The position numbers and the translations under genes are program-made. This document shows, piece by piece, positions 20,990-32,749 of a DNA stretch of 64,000 nucleotides. Location: NCBI GenBank assembly GCA_020747015.1, contig JAGTJM010000040.1:1-64000 (forward strand), read 5' to 3'. This DNA comes from Pyrenochaeta sp. MPI-SDFR-AT-0127. Taxonomy: Eukaryota; Ascomycota; Dothideomycetes; Pleosporales; Cucurbitariaceae. A model generated the notes under the pieces. The model was given only the letters and a program-made list of their open reading frames with translations, searched no databases and had not been told where the DNA came from. How positions within the stretch are numbered: position 1 is the stretch's first letter; every line of letters begins with the position of its first letter.

Positions 20990-22820
20990 TTACTCGTAGC
21001 CGGCAGGTTCAGGCTTCTCTGGGAATGCAGGGGCGTCCAATCTGCTGGCACACGCAGTCTTCCAATTCTTCGGTGTATACTTGTCTACAATAGACTTGAA
21101 TGCTTCCAGGGTGCACAAGGTGGTATCGCCGTCTAGATGCTTGCCCTCGGCTTTGCAACCAGGCACTTGCATAATCTTGTCATTATAGCGGATGCGGACA
21201 TAGTAATCTTTTATTTGATCGCGCTGTGAGTCAGTGAGGTCGGTAACGGGCTTTCGAGCCATGCCTTTGGGCGTGGCGCTGTCTTCCTTGAACGTCTTTG
21301 TGCCGCCGAAGAGGGAGGACCACCAGCTCTGGTCTTTCGAAGTCGAGGGCTGCTGTGGAGGAGCAGTTCGGGCAACACTTGAAGTATTTCCTTTCCTGAA
21401 CAGCTCGAAAGCGATGTGACTGGTGAACGGTGGCCATTTCTCGTTCCCAAAAGCTCCGAGCGATGTTAGAACACCGGCTAGTGTAGTGTCGTGACAACCA
21501 GAAAGCGCGAATTTGATATTAGTCTCGCCACCACGACCCGTTCCAAGCTTTCCATCTACACCTCCAATCTCTACAAGCCCGTCGTTGCCATTGTGTTCAA
21601 CGCTGCCGGTCATGCGAGACGTGATGTCGCCCATCAGGCCTCCAATACCGAGCATGCGATATTCAGAGGATTCGGTATAACCCTGAAACCACTCCTCCAC
21701 CGCAATTTTATCGATGATGCCGCGGGCTTTGGGGTCGTAGAACTCTTTTGGCAATTTCGTAGCTGGACCGTGTGCGTCTGTTGCATTGATTGTATCCATG
21801 ATACCCGACAATCTTGGGCGTGAATCGACAGCCACTTTCGCTTCTCCCGGCATCCACTTTGAAAATAACTTGCTCAAGTACTCCATATCATCGGTTTCAT
21901 TCCACTTTTCAGCCGCTCGTTGTGCGAATGCTCGACTCAGCTGCGCGAAGCGCCTACAGCTCGCATCATTCGGAAAGAGCGTCTCATCAGCCGGCGTTCT
22001 CGTAACAATAGTTGGAGGTGGGAAGTCAGCAGTCCTTGAGGAAGGCGGATAGAAGCCCCAAAAGGCTTGTTGGACTGATTCCAAGGCTCGCGGGATCGGT
22101 GTCGCGCGGAGGTAGATCATGTCACTGCCCGCGATGAGTTTGGGCATGAAGCCTAGCTGTTCAATATATAGATGGCGGAGGCGTTGGCCGACGGCGGTAG
22201 TGGTTTCACGCCCCTTGTCTGTCAACTCGCCAGGTTGGCATATGCCATCGAATTCTCCTTTGGGGCCAGATGCAATGACTTGTGGTATGTTAGTAGTGTA
22301 ATATGAATCTACACGAGAGAAGTAGAGATACCTGGCCCGTCATCTGCCCCGAATGTCTCTATTCGACGTCGGTATTTGAGCTGGTCCCAATTTGAGAAGT
22401 CTTTGGTGTTCAAGATCACGCTCGTAAGTTGACGTGCAGCATTACAGTACGGCCAATCTTCACGTTCGTTAGGCTATACAAGTCTCCTTCTCCGACATGC
22501 TCTTACAAGGACGAAGCCCAGCCTCAAAGTATAGTTAGTATCGCCAAACATGGGCATGCAGTTTACTTACATTTTGAAAGCGAGGTGATACAGGCGACCG
22601 TTCACCTATATGCGCCGGTTAAATCTGGCACGAGGACTCTCGCTGCCTACTTAGCTGACCATGGCGTAAAAGCTGTCGCTTGAAATCAGTCGATGGTTAC
22701 ACAGCAGAATCCCTGCCACCATAGACTTACAACCTGCACAAGCTGCAGCTCAAGCTCTTTGGGATATAGCTTGTCAATTTCCTCCTGCGAATAAAACGGT
22801 CGCGGTATCAAAGTAGTCAT
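20990..22820 (-). CDS. Histidine acid phosphatase family protein with two micro-exons
   Basis: Six exons on the minus strand: 22,820-22,731; 22,672-22,660 (13 nt); 22,605-22,571; 22,522-22,507 (16 nt); 22,457-22,332; 22,278-20,990. They total 522 residues in frame. The catalytic motif LLRHGERSPVSPRFQN is assembled from exons 2 and 3: Arg-His-Gly codons are in the 13-nt exon. The second motif SGCHDTTLAGVL (His-Asp, about residue 354) is in the last exon. Introns have good signals (GTAAGT donors, TACTAAC branch in intron 3). There is no signal peptide: the N-terminus is MTTLIPRPFYSQEEIDKLYP, so a cytosolic or membrane-associated place is inferred, as for the PXYLP1/ACP-like branch. Substrate unknown. 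Confidence 0.9.
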
Positions 22821-23267
22821 GATGACCAGGTAAGAAGATGAAATCGAGGCTAAGGCAAAAGGCGATCAAAGCTCCAAAATATCTGATTCTTGCGAGATAT
22901 AGCTTTGGTATCTGAATTTGAGTCAGGTCCACGCTTTTGAGTCGAACGGACGTATTCCCGTCACGTGTTACGTCATTGGCTCAGCGGCTCCCATTGGCCG
23001 GCGCAATTCCGCGATTCGTGCACAGATTCACAAAGCTTGGAGCTCGAATTGTAGCATCAACACAATCCCGCGCAATAGCCATACAGCCGTGCTGAAGGCA
23101 GGGACCTTGTGTTGTCATATATCTTGCTACTGCAGCAGTAATGTCACGCTGTTGAGAAGTTGGGTTGGGCTGTTGACTGTAGATATTCGCGTTCGAAGTT
23201 TGCGAGGCCTGGGGACTGACCACAGTTCTAGAACCCGATTTCACACTTCGCGAGACCAAACTGAGCC
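22821..23267. promoter_or_regulatory. Divergent promoter region, histidine phosphatase / PPR protein
   Basis: 447 bases separate the two divergent start codons and must contain both promoters. No specific element could be assigned with confidence; a CACGTG-like ATCACGTGTTACG lies near 22,960. Confidence 0.5.
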
Positions 23268-26135
23268 ATGCTGGGTTCGTACATTTGTCGACAATGCAGG
23301 GCGCGGCTTCTACGGCACGGTGCACCTGCACGGAACCCACAATGGCAGCCTCGAGCCACGTTTTTGTCACTACGCAATAGGACACCGCAAGACAATCCCA
23401 AACCCACAGAGGCCGAAGCGCAACCACAGAATCAGCAAGAAGGTGCTCAAGAGGAACATCAATTGAACCCAAAAATACAATATACAACCGTGGGTAGTCC
23501 TCAAATACTCCGTGGCGTTGGTCGGTACTCGAGACATGTACGCAATGATACTGTTGGCAAAATAAACTCTCCTGCAAGGACACCGGACGGTGTGAACGAA
23601 CAGGATGTGGCGAATGAAGGTTTGGAAGCAGAGAAAAGTCATGCTCAAGCCATCGAAGAGGCATTGAGCAAGGGCAGGATTGACAAGGCTTGGAAAGTGT
23701 TCGAGGAGAACTACACGTCAAAGGACTGCAAAGCCCTCACAGAACCATCGCTCAGCGATATTGCTTTGCTGAGCAATGGCAAAATCTTCTTACGACTCCT
23801 AAGCTCCGTCAATGCGGCCTTTTGCCGAGGAAATACCAATCTGGCTATTACTCCAACTGCCGTACTGTTTAGATATGAGCAGCTAGGCATAGCTCGCCCA
23901 GAATACTGGGCCAGACAAACTCTGTCGTATCTGACATTTCAGGCTATCAAGGCAGTGAATGCTTCGACCGACAAGCCCCAACGGGACCTGCCTTCATTGT
24001 TGTTTGAGCTGCTCTCTGTCTGGCGATTATTCTTCCAATGCAAGGGCCAGAAAGGCGATGCTTTGGAGACAATCAGCACGGAATGGTACCTACCAGATAC
24101 GAAATCTCTACCTGATTTGTATGAGAGCAAAAACTTTAGCATGCGCTTACAAGAGTACCATCCCAAATATGTTGGTAATTCAGCCCTGGGCTTCTGCGCT
24201 GTCTATTTGTACAGCATGTCGGACGCTCTGACTTCGGTGGAGTCTCTGCAACAGCACGCTGCACCTCTACTCAAGTTCTTCGAGCAACTTCTAGCAGGCT
24301 CAAATGTGAGCCCTGTCGTCAAGTATACGGAACATTCGAAAGCTTTCAGTGAGCTGCCGACAGAAGTCCAAAAGCAGATCAGGAAAGAAATCAATGCTGC
24401 TCCGCAAAAGGCTATGGTCATGATTGGATCGAAGGGGGAAACTTTGGATGCAGAGGACAGAGGCGACCCAGTGGCCAATCTCGAGGCGTTCTACCTTAAA
24501 AGAATAGCGCGTGCGGTTGAGTCTCGAACCTCAGTCTCGGTACTGGACAGCCTGTGGAAACAAGTCGAGAAGGCATACACGGCGCAAGGTCAGAATGCCA
24601 CAATACCACCCCGAATCTACAACGCCTTCCTTGCCGGATACATGGTGCTTCTGACTTCGCAGCGCTCGGTCGAAGTATGGAACCACATGATTGCTCATGG
24701 AGTCAAGCCAGATTTGCAGTCGTGGGTTGCACTTCTAGACGGCTGCGCGAAAGCGAAGGACCTGAACGGCTTTAACGCGATGTGGACGCGTATGCTCAGC
24801 ACTGGCGTAGAGCCAGACAATTACGCCTGGACGACTCGAGTCAATGGTTTAATTTCATTGCGTCAGGTGACTCTGGGTCTGGCAGCGCTCGATGAGATGG
24901 GCAAGAGGTGGCTATCAGCGGAAACTGTTATCAACAATCCTCAAACACATGGCAAGAATCGACAGGGTACTAAGAACCTTCCCAAATCTGCCAAAGCCAT
25001 CAACAACTGCACCAAGCCCTCCATCGAAGTCGTCAATGGTGCTGTTTCTGCTCTTGTTCAAATCCGCCCGGAGTCCATGCGGCACGACAAGCGTGTTGAT
25101 TTTGTTCAGAAGATCCTTGGATGGGCAGGCAATTTCGAAATCAGACCCAACGCGCACACGTACAATTCCCTCATCCAGCTATATCTCCGCGCAGGCGACT
25201 ATGCAACCGCCTTCAAAGTGCTACGGCAGATGGACAAGGACGGGATTCAAGGTGACATTGCCACGCACACTATGCTCATCACCGCCGCTTTTGATAACCA
25301 GGCATTCGACAATCTCTCCGAGTCTGAGCAGACGGGGCGTATTCTGTCTCTCTTCGATGATTTAGAGAAAGGCGGTATGAAGCTCAACGACTATGTGTAC
25401 TCGACAGCCATCGACCGCCTCCTCAAACAACACTCGAATTACTCGGCTGTTCGCGCAATCATTGACCACATGACGGCCCGCAATCTTGTGCCCAGCGCAC
25501 ATGTATACACTTCTCTGATCACCTTTTACTTCCAACAACAGCCGCCTGCGATGCCGGCAATCGACTCGCTCGTCCTGCAAATCTTCACGAGCGATCGCAT
25601 GCCCAATGACCGCATCATGTTCGACCGCATCATGGAAGGGTATGCAGAGCACGGCGAAGTGGGCAAGATGATGAGCGTGTTGACGCGCATGAGCAAGCAC
25701 GGCAAAGTACCGGGCTGGGGAGCGTTATCAGTCGTTGTTCGGGCGCTTGTGGAAGATGGGGACATGGAGCGTGCAAGAGCTATAGTAAGGGATGTGGAGA
25801 GGGTTGAGGGCGTGGCCGAAGGAGGCATTACGGGGGGCGCAAAGGGTGAGAGTGCATTCTTCAACATGGTCAAGGGATTCGGTATTGGCTTGGAGCAAGG
25901 AAAAATGGGCGAGTTCCTGCGGCAAGATGCCATTGTGCAAGCCAGCGGCCGTGGCGCTGCAACAGGGCGGGACACGCACGACCAGGCGGTTCTGCAGCAC
26001 TCGGACGCTCAGGGACAGGTTGGTTCGCCAAGTCAGTCTGAGCCTGCAAGCGTACCGGGCGAGACAGAGGAAGATGTCCATGGCTTTCTGACAGATGAGC
26101 CGGAGCCGGAGTATAAGCGCGCACAAAGACCGTGA
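23268..26135 (+). CDS. Mitochondrial pentatricopeptide-repeat (PPR) protein
   Basis: One intronless frame of 955 codons; ATG 23,268 has context GCCATGC. The N-terminus MLGSYICRQCRARLLRHG is basic, Arg-rich and free of acidic residues, as in fungal mitochondrial presequences. Helical-repeat features are clear at about 447-535 (YNAFLAGYMVLL, then VEVWNHMIAHGVKPDLQSW and MLSTGVEPDNYAWTTRVNGL), and at 628-800 (TYNSLIQLYLRAGDYATAFK, VYSTAIDRLLKQ, VYTSLITFYFQQ, MFDRIMEGYAEHG). PPR proteins bind organellar RNA and act in processing, stability or translation of mitochondrial transcripts; the target is unknown. The C-terminal 60 residues are polar and acidic. It may correspond to one of the large fungal PPR translation or complex-I assembly factors, but I cannot name it. 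Confidence 0.9.
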   Translation: MLGSYICRQCRARLLRHGAPARNPQWQPRATFLSLRNRTPQDNPKPTEAEAQPQNQQEGAQEEHQLNPKIQYTTVGSPQILRGVGRYSRHVRNDTVGKINSPARTPDGVNEQDVANEGLEAEKSHAQAIEEALSKGRIDKAWKVFEENYTSKDCKALTEPSLSDIALLSNGKIFLRLLSSVNAAFCRGNTNLAITPTAVLFRYEQLGIARPEYWARQTLSYLTFQAIKAVNASTDKPQRDLPSLLFELLSVWRLFFQCKGQKGDALETISTEWYLPDTKSLPDLYESKNFSMRLQEYHPKYVGNSALGFCAVYLYSMSDALTSVESLQQHAAPLLKFFEQLLAGSNVSPVVKYTEHSKAFSELPTEVQKQIRKEINAAPQKAMVMIGSKGETLDAEDRGDPVANLEAFYLKRIARAVESRTSVSVLDSLWKQVEKAYTAQGQNATIPPRIYNAFLAGYMVLLTSQRSVEVWNHMIAHGVKPDLQSWVALLDGCAKAKDLNGFNAMWTRMLSTGVEPDNYAWTTRVNGLISLRQVTLGLAALDEMGKRWLSAETVINNPQTHGKNRQGTKNLPKSAKAINNCTKPSIEVVNGAVSALVQIRPESMRHDKRVDFVQKILGWAGNFEIRPNAHTYNSLIQLYLRAGDYATAFKVLRQMDKDGIQGDIATHTMLITAAFDNQAFDNLSESEQTGRILSLFDDLEKGGMKLNDYVYSTAIDRLLKQHSNYSAVRAIIDHMTARNLVPSAHVYTSLITFYFQQQPPAMPAIDSLVLQIFTSDRMPNDRIMFDRIMEGYAEHGEVGKMMSVLTRMSKHGKVPGWGALSVVVRALVEDGDMERARAIVRDVERVEGVAEGGITGGAKGESAFFNMVKGFGIGLEQGKMGEFLRQDAIVQASGRGAATGRDTHDQAVLQHSDAQGQVGSPSQSEPASVPGETEEDVHGFLTDEPEPEYKRAQRP

Positions 26136-26556
26136 GAGAGAGAGAGAGAGGATTGTAAGAATCCTTGTTTCTCGACTTAATTTTGATTGTAATCATCATT
26201 GTACAGTACCACTTGCATTCGAGCAGTAAAAGATCGAGCATGCACATCAAGGAGACCTAATTAGCAAAGAATGTAACATTTTGATCATCAAAAACTAAGT
26301 TATAAATCCCGAGACTTGAATCCATTCACCAGCCAACACCATCGCATCAAGGCTTGAAAGCCCAAAGGGGAAAAAGCTTGGCCCAGGTGCGGCGACAGTC
26401 TCATGGTGCGATGGGATAGCATGTCCTGTTGATAGTCAAACCAGTGTGAAGTTCAGACTGATGTCTCGGGACTTTGATGCGTCTCAACGTTGGTGCTTAG
26501 CGCGGCAGGTTGGAAGGAACGTGAAACACAGTCGCCCGTGTGAGCAGAAGGGGGAA

Positions 26557-26590
<34 letters not shown>

Positions 26591-29379
26591 CACCCTGGGG
26601 ATCCTGATCATGTCCGAAGTGCCATATCCGAGAATGTGCATGCTTATTAGACGAAGTCGTCAGCCAACGCGGCGCGAGCATGCAGGTAATCAAAGGGGGC
26701 GGTTTTTCACAATTGGATTTTCACAGCTTTGGTATCTGTAATCAAAAGGCACGCGTGTATGAGAGAGTATGTACATGCTACAGAAAAGTCCCTTGTAGGG
26801 ATGTGTCAAGTTTGTACGACAACCACATGGACGAACGGCCAGATGCTCCCATGGCAAAAGGCTTATCCACCAGGGTCAAGTTCCCCTCTCATGGTTTCTC
26901 TGCGACGCCCATGTGGGGACGGCAAAGTCGAAACTAGCACACTTCTCCTTTCCTATGTGGCCCTTGTTGAAATGGACCGGGCTTTCGAGATCGGAGAAAG
27001 GGCACGATCTGGGTAAGATGAGGTTTATGCGGGGAAGCCATAACACTATTGTTAAGCCTCAAGGGGCACAAGAAGGCCATGTGGCGAGCATCCCCGATCG
27101 ATCTAGCATTAGCAGACTGGCAGGGCTTCCTGGATTGCCTGATGATCAGTAGGACATGTGCATGGGCGAGTGTGGTTAGTTGAAGGCAATGTCTGTTGAT
27201 GTCGTCGGTCTGAGGGCGCAGTAGTGGGACCAAGACATGGTAGTTCTTATGGGGCTTGGAAAACGATTGGTCCGCAAAAGCTCCACCATTTTTCTCAAGA
27301 GGTAAGGTCAGCGGCCAAGTAGATATCAGCCTGCCAAACAATGCCAACGCTGGAGGGTAATGGTCAGATGGAGGCGTAGCCCTACGATGAGGGCACGACT
27401 AATCGGACAGCGCCCGAGCAGTAAGGCAGAGGTAATACCGTAAACAATCTTAGATGACAACGTTCCGAGGCTTGACTTGCTTGCGGCTGCTCTTCATATC
27501 TCGAAAGGGCCGAATTGAGTTCCAAATTTTCTCGCAAGATCTCTGAAGCCAAAAGAGGTGAAGGCCGAGGTGGCGCGGTGCATATTCCGCAGGGGCTGAG
27601 GAGTGCCGACTCGCGACTCGCTCGGCCGACCGTGGGCAAGCTGGACGGGTGGACGGGTGGACAGTGGGAGGTGGACATTCATGCAAATGGGGTGGGGCTC
27701 TCCTGAAAATCATCATGGAATCCATTGCGCACGAAGCATGTCCCAAGCTTCTGTTGGATGGCAAGTTCCGCTGGGGCAATCCTGCCGTGACAGACATGAT
27801 CCCGGCGATGGTGTTTCAAGAGAGTTGCGATGTAGGGCTGTAAGCCAATGGCGCTGGTAACACTGCGTTGCTTCACGACGCTCTGTCATGTGACGAGGGC
27901 CACCCGATGCAGAAGCTGATCGAGGATTGGCAAGGAGGTAATACAGAGACTCGAGGTGATGGCGGTGATGCAGGACGGTGCATGATGGTCAGGCTAGCAG
28001 GACGTCATAATTGCTTGACTGTCGATTGCGGTGCTATCGTACCGGAGCAGCCCTTGGCTAGTGCCGATCAAGAGGCCAGAGCCAAAATGGTTGCAAATGT
28101 CACCACGGATGAACTCCGGTATGTTTGCAAGGAGTAACTGCGGTACAACTGCCGGACATGACGGAGTGGACCGGCGCCGCGGGCGTGCTGCGGATGGGCT
28201 GGGGGAGAAGGGACAGCTGGGAAGGAGGAAGTGGATGTAATCAATGCATGCAGAGTGAGAGAGTGAGAAGCTGAACATGTCGACGAGTGTGGGTTTGAGA
28301 CTCATGGTCGTGTACACCTGCACCCGTCAGCGTCCAGCTGCCCGAAGCAGTAACCGTGGCTGATGGGCGCCTCTGGGGGAAAGTCTTCGCGCAAGTGACG
28401 GTGCAAACGAGCGGGCGAATCACGGGCAGGGTCGCAACTTGTTCCTGAAAGAGGGAGAAATCAGCAGCACAGCCTCAGTGGATGTTCGCCCGTCAAAGGT
28501 CGGAGTCGGCGCCTTGGTGGCCCGCCGGCTGCAGCCAGTGCGTATGCCACAGCACCCAGCACGCTGCCAGTGCCTTGGGTGCTGCTGGGTGCTGCTGGGC
28601 TTGCTGGGCTTGCTGGAACTCTGGGCATCGAGGACAGCAGTCGAGGGCGGACGTAGCCAGCAGCCATGTCGCGAGACTTTTGCATCCCAAGTCAAGTTTG
28701 GAGGCGAGGCCGGGCGCGGTAATAGGGGAGGGGAGGGCAGGCCAGGCCAGGGCAGGCAAGGGATCGGACTGCCGGTATGATTGCTGATTGCACGCATAAC
28801 TGGACGCACTTTTGGGGAGAGGGGGAAGGCCGAAAAGAGGGCAACGGCCGGAGTCTGGTAGTAGGGATGGATCGACGCAGGACTTGACCGACCAGGCGTG
28901 GCCTGTCTTCTATTTTGGTGCAAGCCCAGCGACAGCGCCGTGGGCTCCGCCTCATTGTGAAACGCCTCCCCGACAAGACAGGCCCAGCACCAGCAAAAGA
29001 AGACGACGGCCACCCCTTCAACTTCATCCTGCTCCCTCTCTTCCCGCTGCACCACCACTCCCACGCCCGTCGACTCTCGCTGCACGCCTTTTATTGTCGC
29101 CCTTCCCCCTCCCCACCGCGACCGCGACCAGACACCCGCTCCCGTATTCCCCTCGCACCGCGACCTCGACGCGGCTCAGCCACACAGGCCCGGCAAAACC
29201 GGCGAGCTGACGACGACTCTTTAGCAGCCTAACCGCTCCTGTCCCCCAGCAACTGCCACAACACCACTCACCCCCCAATACCACGCTTTCGACCTTGTCT
29301 GCCTAAGGACCTTTCCCTCCCATATCGCCCAGCGACTCCCCGCAGACACACTTGCTCCAACACACACACGCACACCAGT
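26136..29379. other. Long gap before the bZIP gene
   Basis: 3.2 kb without a gene I can support. It begins with a GA repeat (26,132-26,151) in the PPR 3' flank, then holds a 31-base G run, GC-rich sequence with a CTGCTGGG/CTTGCTGGG cluster near 28,580-28,625, and a pyrimidine-rich C/T/A stretch from about 28,980 to the bZIP start, as in long leaders of fungal regulatory genes. Overlapping frames on both strands at 28.4-29.3 kb reflect GC-rich composition. Confidence 0.5.
26558..26588. repeat. 31-base poly-G tract
   Basis: An uninterrupted run of G, preceded by GGGGAAC and followed by ACCACCC. It can form G-quadruplexes; its length may be uncertain because such runs are hard to sequence. Confidence 0.9.
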
Positions 29380-31221
29380 ATGGCCACCGCAGTGCACTCT
29401 GCGATGACAATGGCGCACTTCAACACCCACGCAAACCAGTGCATCGACCCCGAGCAGGAGTTCTTCGACTTCGGCGCCCTGCCCTCGCCCACGCCCGCAA
29501 CCCTCAAGCGCGAGTCCAGCGCCGTCTCCAACATGGCCAGCCCAACCAGCACCGCCATCGACGAGGACCTCCAGACCCCCGCAAAGCCCAGCCACGAGTA
29601 TGAGCGCTTCAAGCAGCAGACGGGCCTTCCCTCGGGCTCCATTGTCGGCCTCAGCAACGGCTACAGCTCGGGCTTTCCCATGTTCTCCTCGACGGGCCTC
29701 GACGAAATGGCCATGATGGGCGGCGACTCCATCATGGACGCCGGCTGGGGCTCGGGCCTCAACATGGACTCGGCCCTCAACATGGGCATCGACTACCAGC
29801 AGTCAACCTACCTCTTCAACGACGCCTCGCAAGACGACTTTGTCGACCCCAGCGCCATCACCCAGGACGAGGCTCCCAACGTCCGCGTCTGGCCCGGCAT
29901 GCATCAGCAGCAGGCCGCCCTCGCAAAGGCACAGGCCCAGGCCCAGCAGCAGCGCCAGCAACAGCTCGCCCACCAGAAACAACAGCAGGCCATGCAGGCC
30001 CAGCAGCACACGCGCATGCAGTCCGCCAGCCAGGCCAGCAGGAAGCTGTCGAGCCCCTTGAGCGACGCCCGCACCGAGGAGACGATTGCCCGTGTCGTCG
30101 CACAGATCCGCGCCGACAGCCAGAACGCCTCGTCGTCGATGCACGACGGCTCCCAGGGCCTTCTGCCCCACATCATCCGCGCCAAGAAGGACGAGGACGA
30201 CATGGACGAGGACGAGAGGCTGCTCGCCTCGGAAGAGGGCAAGAAGCTCAGCTCCAAGGAGCGCCGCCAGCTCCGCAACAAGGTCTCTGCTCGCGCTTTC
30301 CGCTCGAGGAGAAAAGGTCAGTACTGAGACAACACTACTGTCTTGTCGACACCCAAAGCTAACACGAGATTAGAATACATTGGCCAGCTCGAGGGTGAAG
30401 TCGCCGTCAAGGTCAACGAGGCCAACGAGCTCCGCAACCAGAACCGCCTCTTGATGGAGGAGAATGCTCGTTCGCGCGCCTTCATTGAGCGCCTGCTCCG
30501 CCACCAGGCCTTTGGCCCCTTCCTCGAGGAACTGTCTCGCGATGAGGCTCTCCAGCCCAAGGCCCCGATGACATCCATGCCATCGACCTCCACACCAGCT
30601 GCCCCAGCCCCCGCACCTGCTCCCTTCCAGAGCCAACAGTTTGGAGGCATGTCACAGCCCGAGAACACCCACGTTGGCATGACCATGATCCCCGAGACCC
30701 AGATTGACTTCTCCATGCTCAACTTGAACAACAACGGCAACAACTGGGGCTCCAACAACGGCTTCAGCTATCAGCAACCCCGCGTCTTTGCTGTCCTCGA
30801 GGTGCCCGAAGGCCCATCCAACCCCCTCGACACCGAGGCCATGTCCGGCAAGGGTTACAGCGCCATCTTCAATGCTGAGGATGATTCGTCAGTTGATGAG
30901 GCCAAGACTGACTATCCCGTCATCGAGCGCCCGGTTCAGTCTGAGAAGCCTACCTCTGTTGCTGTTGTCGATGAGGAGGATTCCGAGTTTGACCTCTACA
31001 ACTCGTCTCCTGCCCGCTCATCTTCCGTCGCTGCTGCCGCTCCCCTCGAGAACCACGAGCAGCTCTTCACCAACCCAGAAAAGGCTCTCGCTCACTACTC
31101 GTTGAGCATCTCGGACGAGGCACAAGAGACTCAGCTGGCAGAGCGTCTCGAGAGGAGGATCGCAGCCATGGAGCCCGTACTGCAAAGGTTAGCCGCCATC
31201 ACCTCGATGTTTGACTTATAA
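29380..31221 (+). CDS. bZIP transcription factor
   Basis: Two exons, 29,380-30,316 and 30,374-31,221, around a 57-nt intron (donor GTCAGT, acceptor TTAG), give 594 residues. The intron falls exactly between basic region and zipper (R-R-K|E-Y-I). The basic region SKERRQLRNKVSARAFRSRR (about 291-310) keeps the invariant N-x7-R spacing; the zipper follows (EYIGQLEGEV...EANELRNQNRLL). The N-terminal half is rich in Ser, Asp and Met, with a Gln/Ala-rich block (about 176-225); the middle carries an acidic run (DEDDMDEDERLLASEEG). This looks like an activator with nuclear DNA-binding function. The exact subfamily is not certain to me. ATG 29,404 is a possible alternative start. Confidence 0.9.
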
Positions 31222-32749
31222 CCAAGGACATGTTTTCCTGTGGTTTACTTTTCTCACTCCCTCAAAACGGCTTGTCTTTGCATATTCTATAGCGAGCATT
31301 TGAGTGGCTTTTTTTGTTAGATTGTTCTGTATGACTCTACGATTTCCTTTGTTAGATATACCTTGGCTGGCCGTTGTGGCTCTCAGCTGGGACGTTTGCG
31401 CGTCTACTCTTTTCCTTTGTTGGTTACCCTCAAGCTGGCCGTTGTGGTTACAGCGGGGCGGGGTCGGCGTTTGGTTTTGAAGCGCTGTTCACTTGTGTAT
31501 ATTGATGCGGCACCATTGCCCTCAGAGTTGAGGGGGGGGAAGCTGTATGTAGACCGACTGAATATATCAGATCAACAACACACACACATATACCTTTGAC
31601 CTTCTCATGTGTCATGTCATGCCACTGTTGATGCTCTTTCTTTCTCTCCCACAAAATACCTCGGCGTCCATCTTTCCCCCCCTCTCCCACCCAAACTCTA
31701 TCAACCAAGCCGTCCACTCGTATTCCCGTTTGTATCCCCCCCACCCCCTCTTCAGATCTTCCCAAACATCTTCCAGCCGCATCCATTCCACCATCCCCCC
31801 ATTCGCCACCAACCCGTCGATCCCTTCCACAAAACCGCCTTTCACGCCATCGCCCTCGCTACCAACAACTCTACCTATCCCACGACCCAAACTACACCAT
31901 ACACCCACCCCCCCCCCTGCCCAACATGCTCATAAAACGCGTATTATACCCCCAGGGATGGGGCCTATAACACTAACGGTGCTATTGCCGCAGTGGCGCC
32001 CCCTCGTGGTTATAGTCCACACCCGCTCCCCCCGTGCAGAGTAGCGAAAGAGCGGGCCCGTGTGTTAAACGAAATGTAGGCAGATTGTGCGTGTGGGCGG
32101 GGTGGGATTAGGGTTGTTGTGTAATTTAGAGGATCTTGCCCTGCGTTTATGCGGGTTCGCTTGGGTAAAAGTGGTTGAAGGGGATTGTGTGGTGCGGGGG
32201 GAGGGGGAGGGGGAGGGAGAGGGAGAGTGTGGAAGTTATGGTTGGGTTGTGTAGAATTGGGGGATATGAATCAGGGTTGTGGGAATGTGAGTTCAAGATG
32301 GGAATGGCTTTGGTTTGGGTTTGTTAGAGAAGGCGAATCTTGCCTCTCTTGCAGTGGTTCTTTGAAGGGACAAGAACGACGTAGAAATGCAAGCAAATTA
32401 AACAAAAAAAAAGAAGAAACACTAGTGTTCAATCAGAAAAGTCTTGTATAGTGAAGTAAATGCTAATTTACGATACTTTGCTTTTTATGCAAAGCAAAAA
32501 ATTCCCTATTTGGGGGGGGGGGGGGGGGGGCGGGGGACGGGATATATACAAAACAAAAGAAAGGAAAAACGTTAACCACCGGATATATACTACTTCTCGC
32601 AGCCCCAAATAAGTATGCAGCAAGGGAAATCCCCCAAACCCCCGGACGCCGGTACCTCATATGCAACGCACTATGCAGATGACAATCCTGCTTTCACTGT
32701 ATCCTTTGAATTCTTCCTCCAACTATTGCCCTCAGCGAGGGACACCCAT
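31222..32749. other. Intergenic with CT-rich and G-rich stretches
   Basis: 3' flank of the bZIP gene, then a strongly pyrimidine-rich block (about 31,640-31,930), a purine-rich block (32,180-32,230) and a 19-base G run at 32,512-32,530. Open frames here are by-products of this composition. No gene supported. Confidence 0.5.
32512..32530. repeat. 19-base poly-G tract
   Basis: Second long G homopolymer of the window, followed by CGGGGGACGGG. Confidence 0.85.

Noticed and set aside
22571..22630. Reading H-I-G-E-R-S-P straight through as a variant active site of the histidine phosphatase
   Set aside because: The upstream sequence holds stops, and the 13-nt exon ending CGCCATG gives the exact canonical RHGERSP motif with valid splice sites.
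26453..26693. Poly-proline-encoding frames
   Set aside because: Created solely by the G homopolymer read on the minus strand.
28420..29232. Several long frames on both strands in front of the bZIP gene
   Set aside because: GC-rich, low-complexity sequence gives long frames in all phases; products are Pro/Arg/Ser-rich with no motif.
31607..32044. Ser/Pro/His-rich frame in the CT-rich block
   Set aside because: Direct product of pyrimidine-rich repeats.
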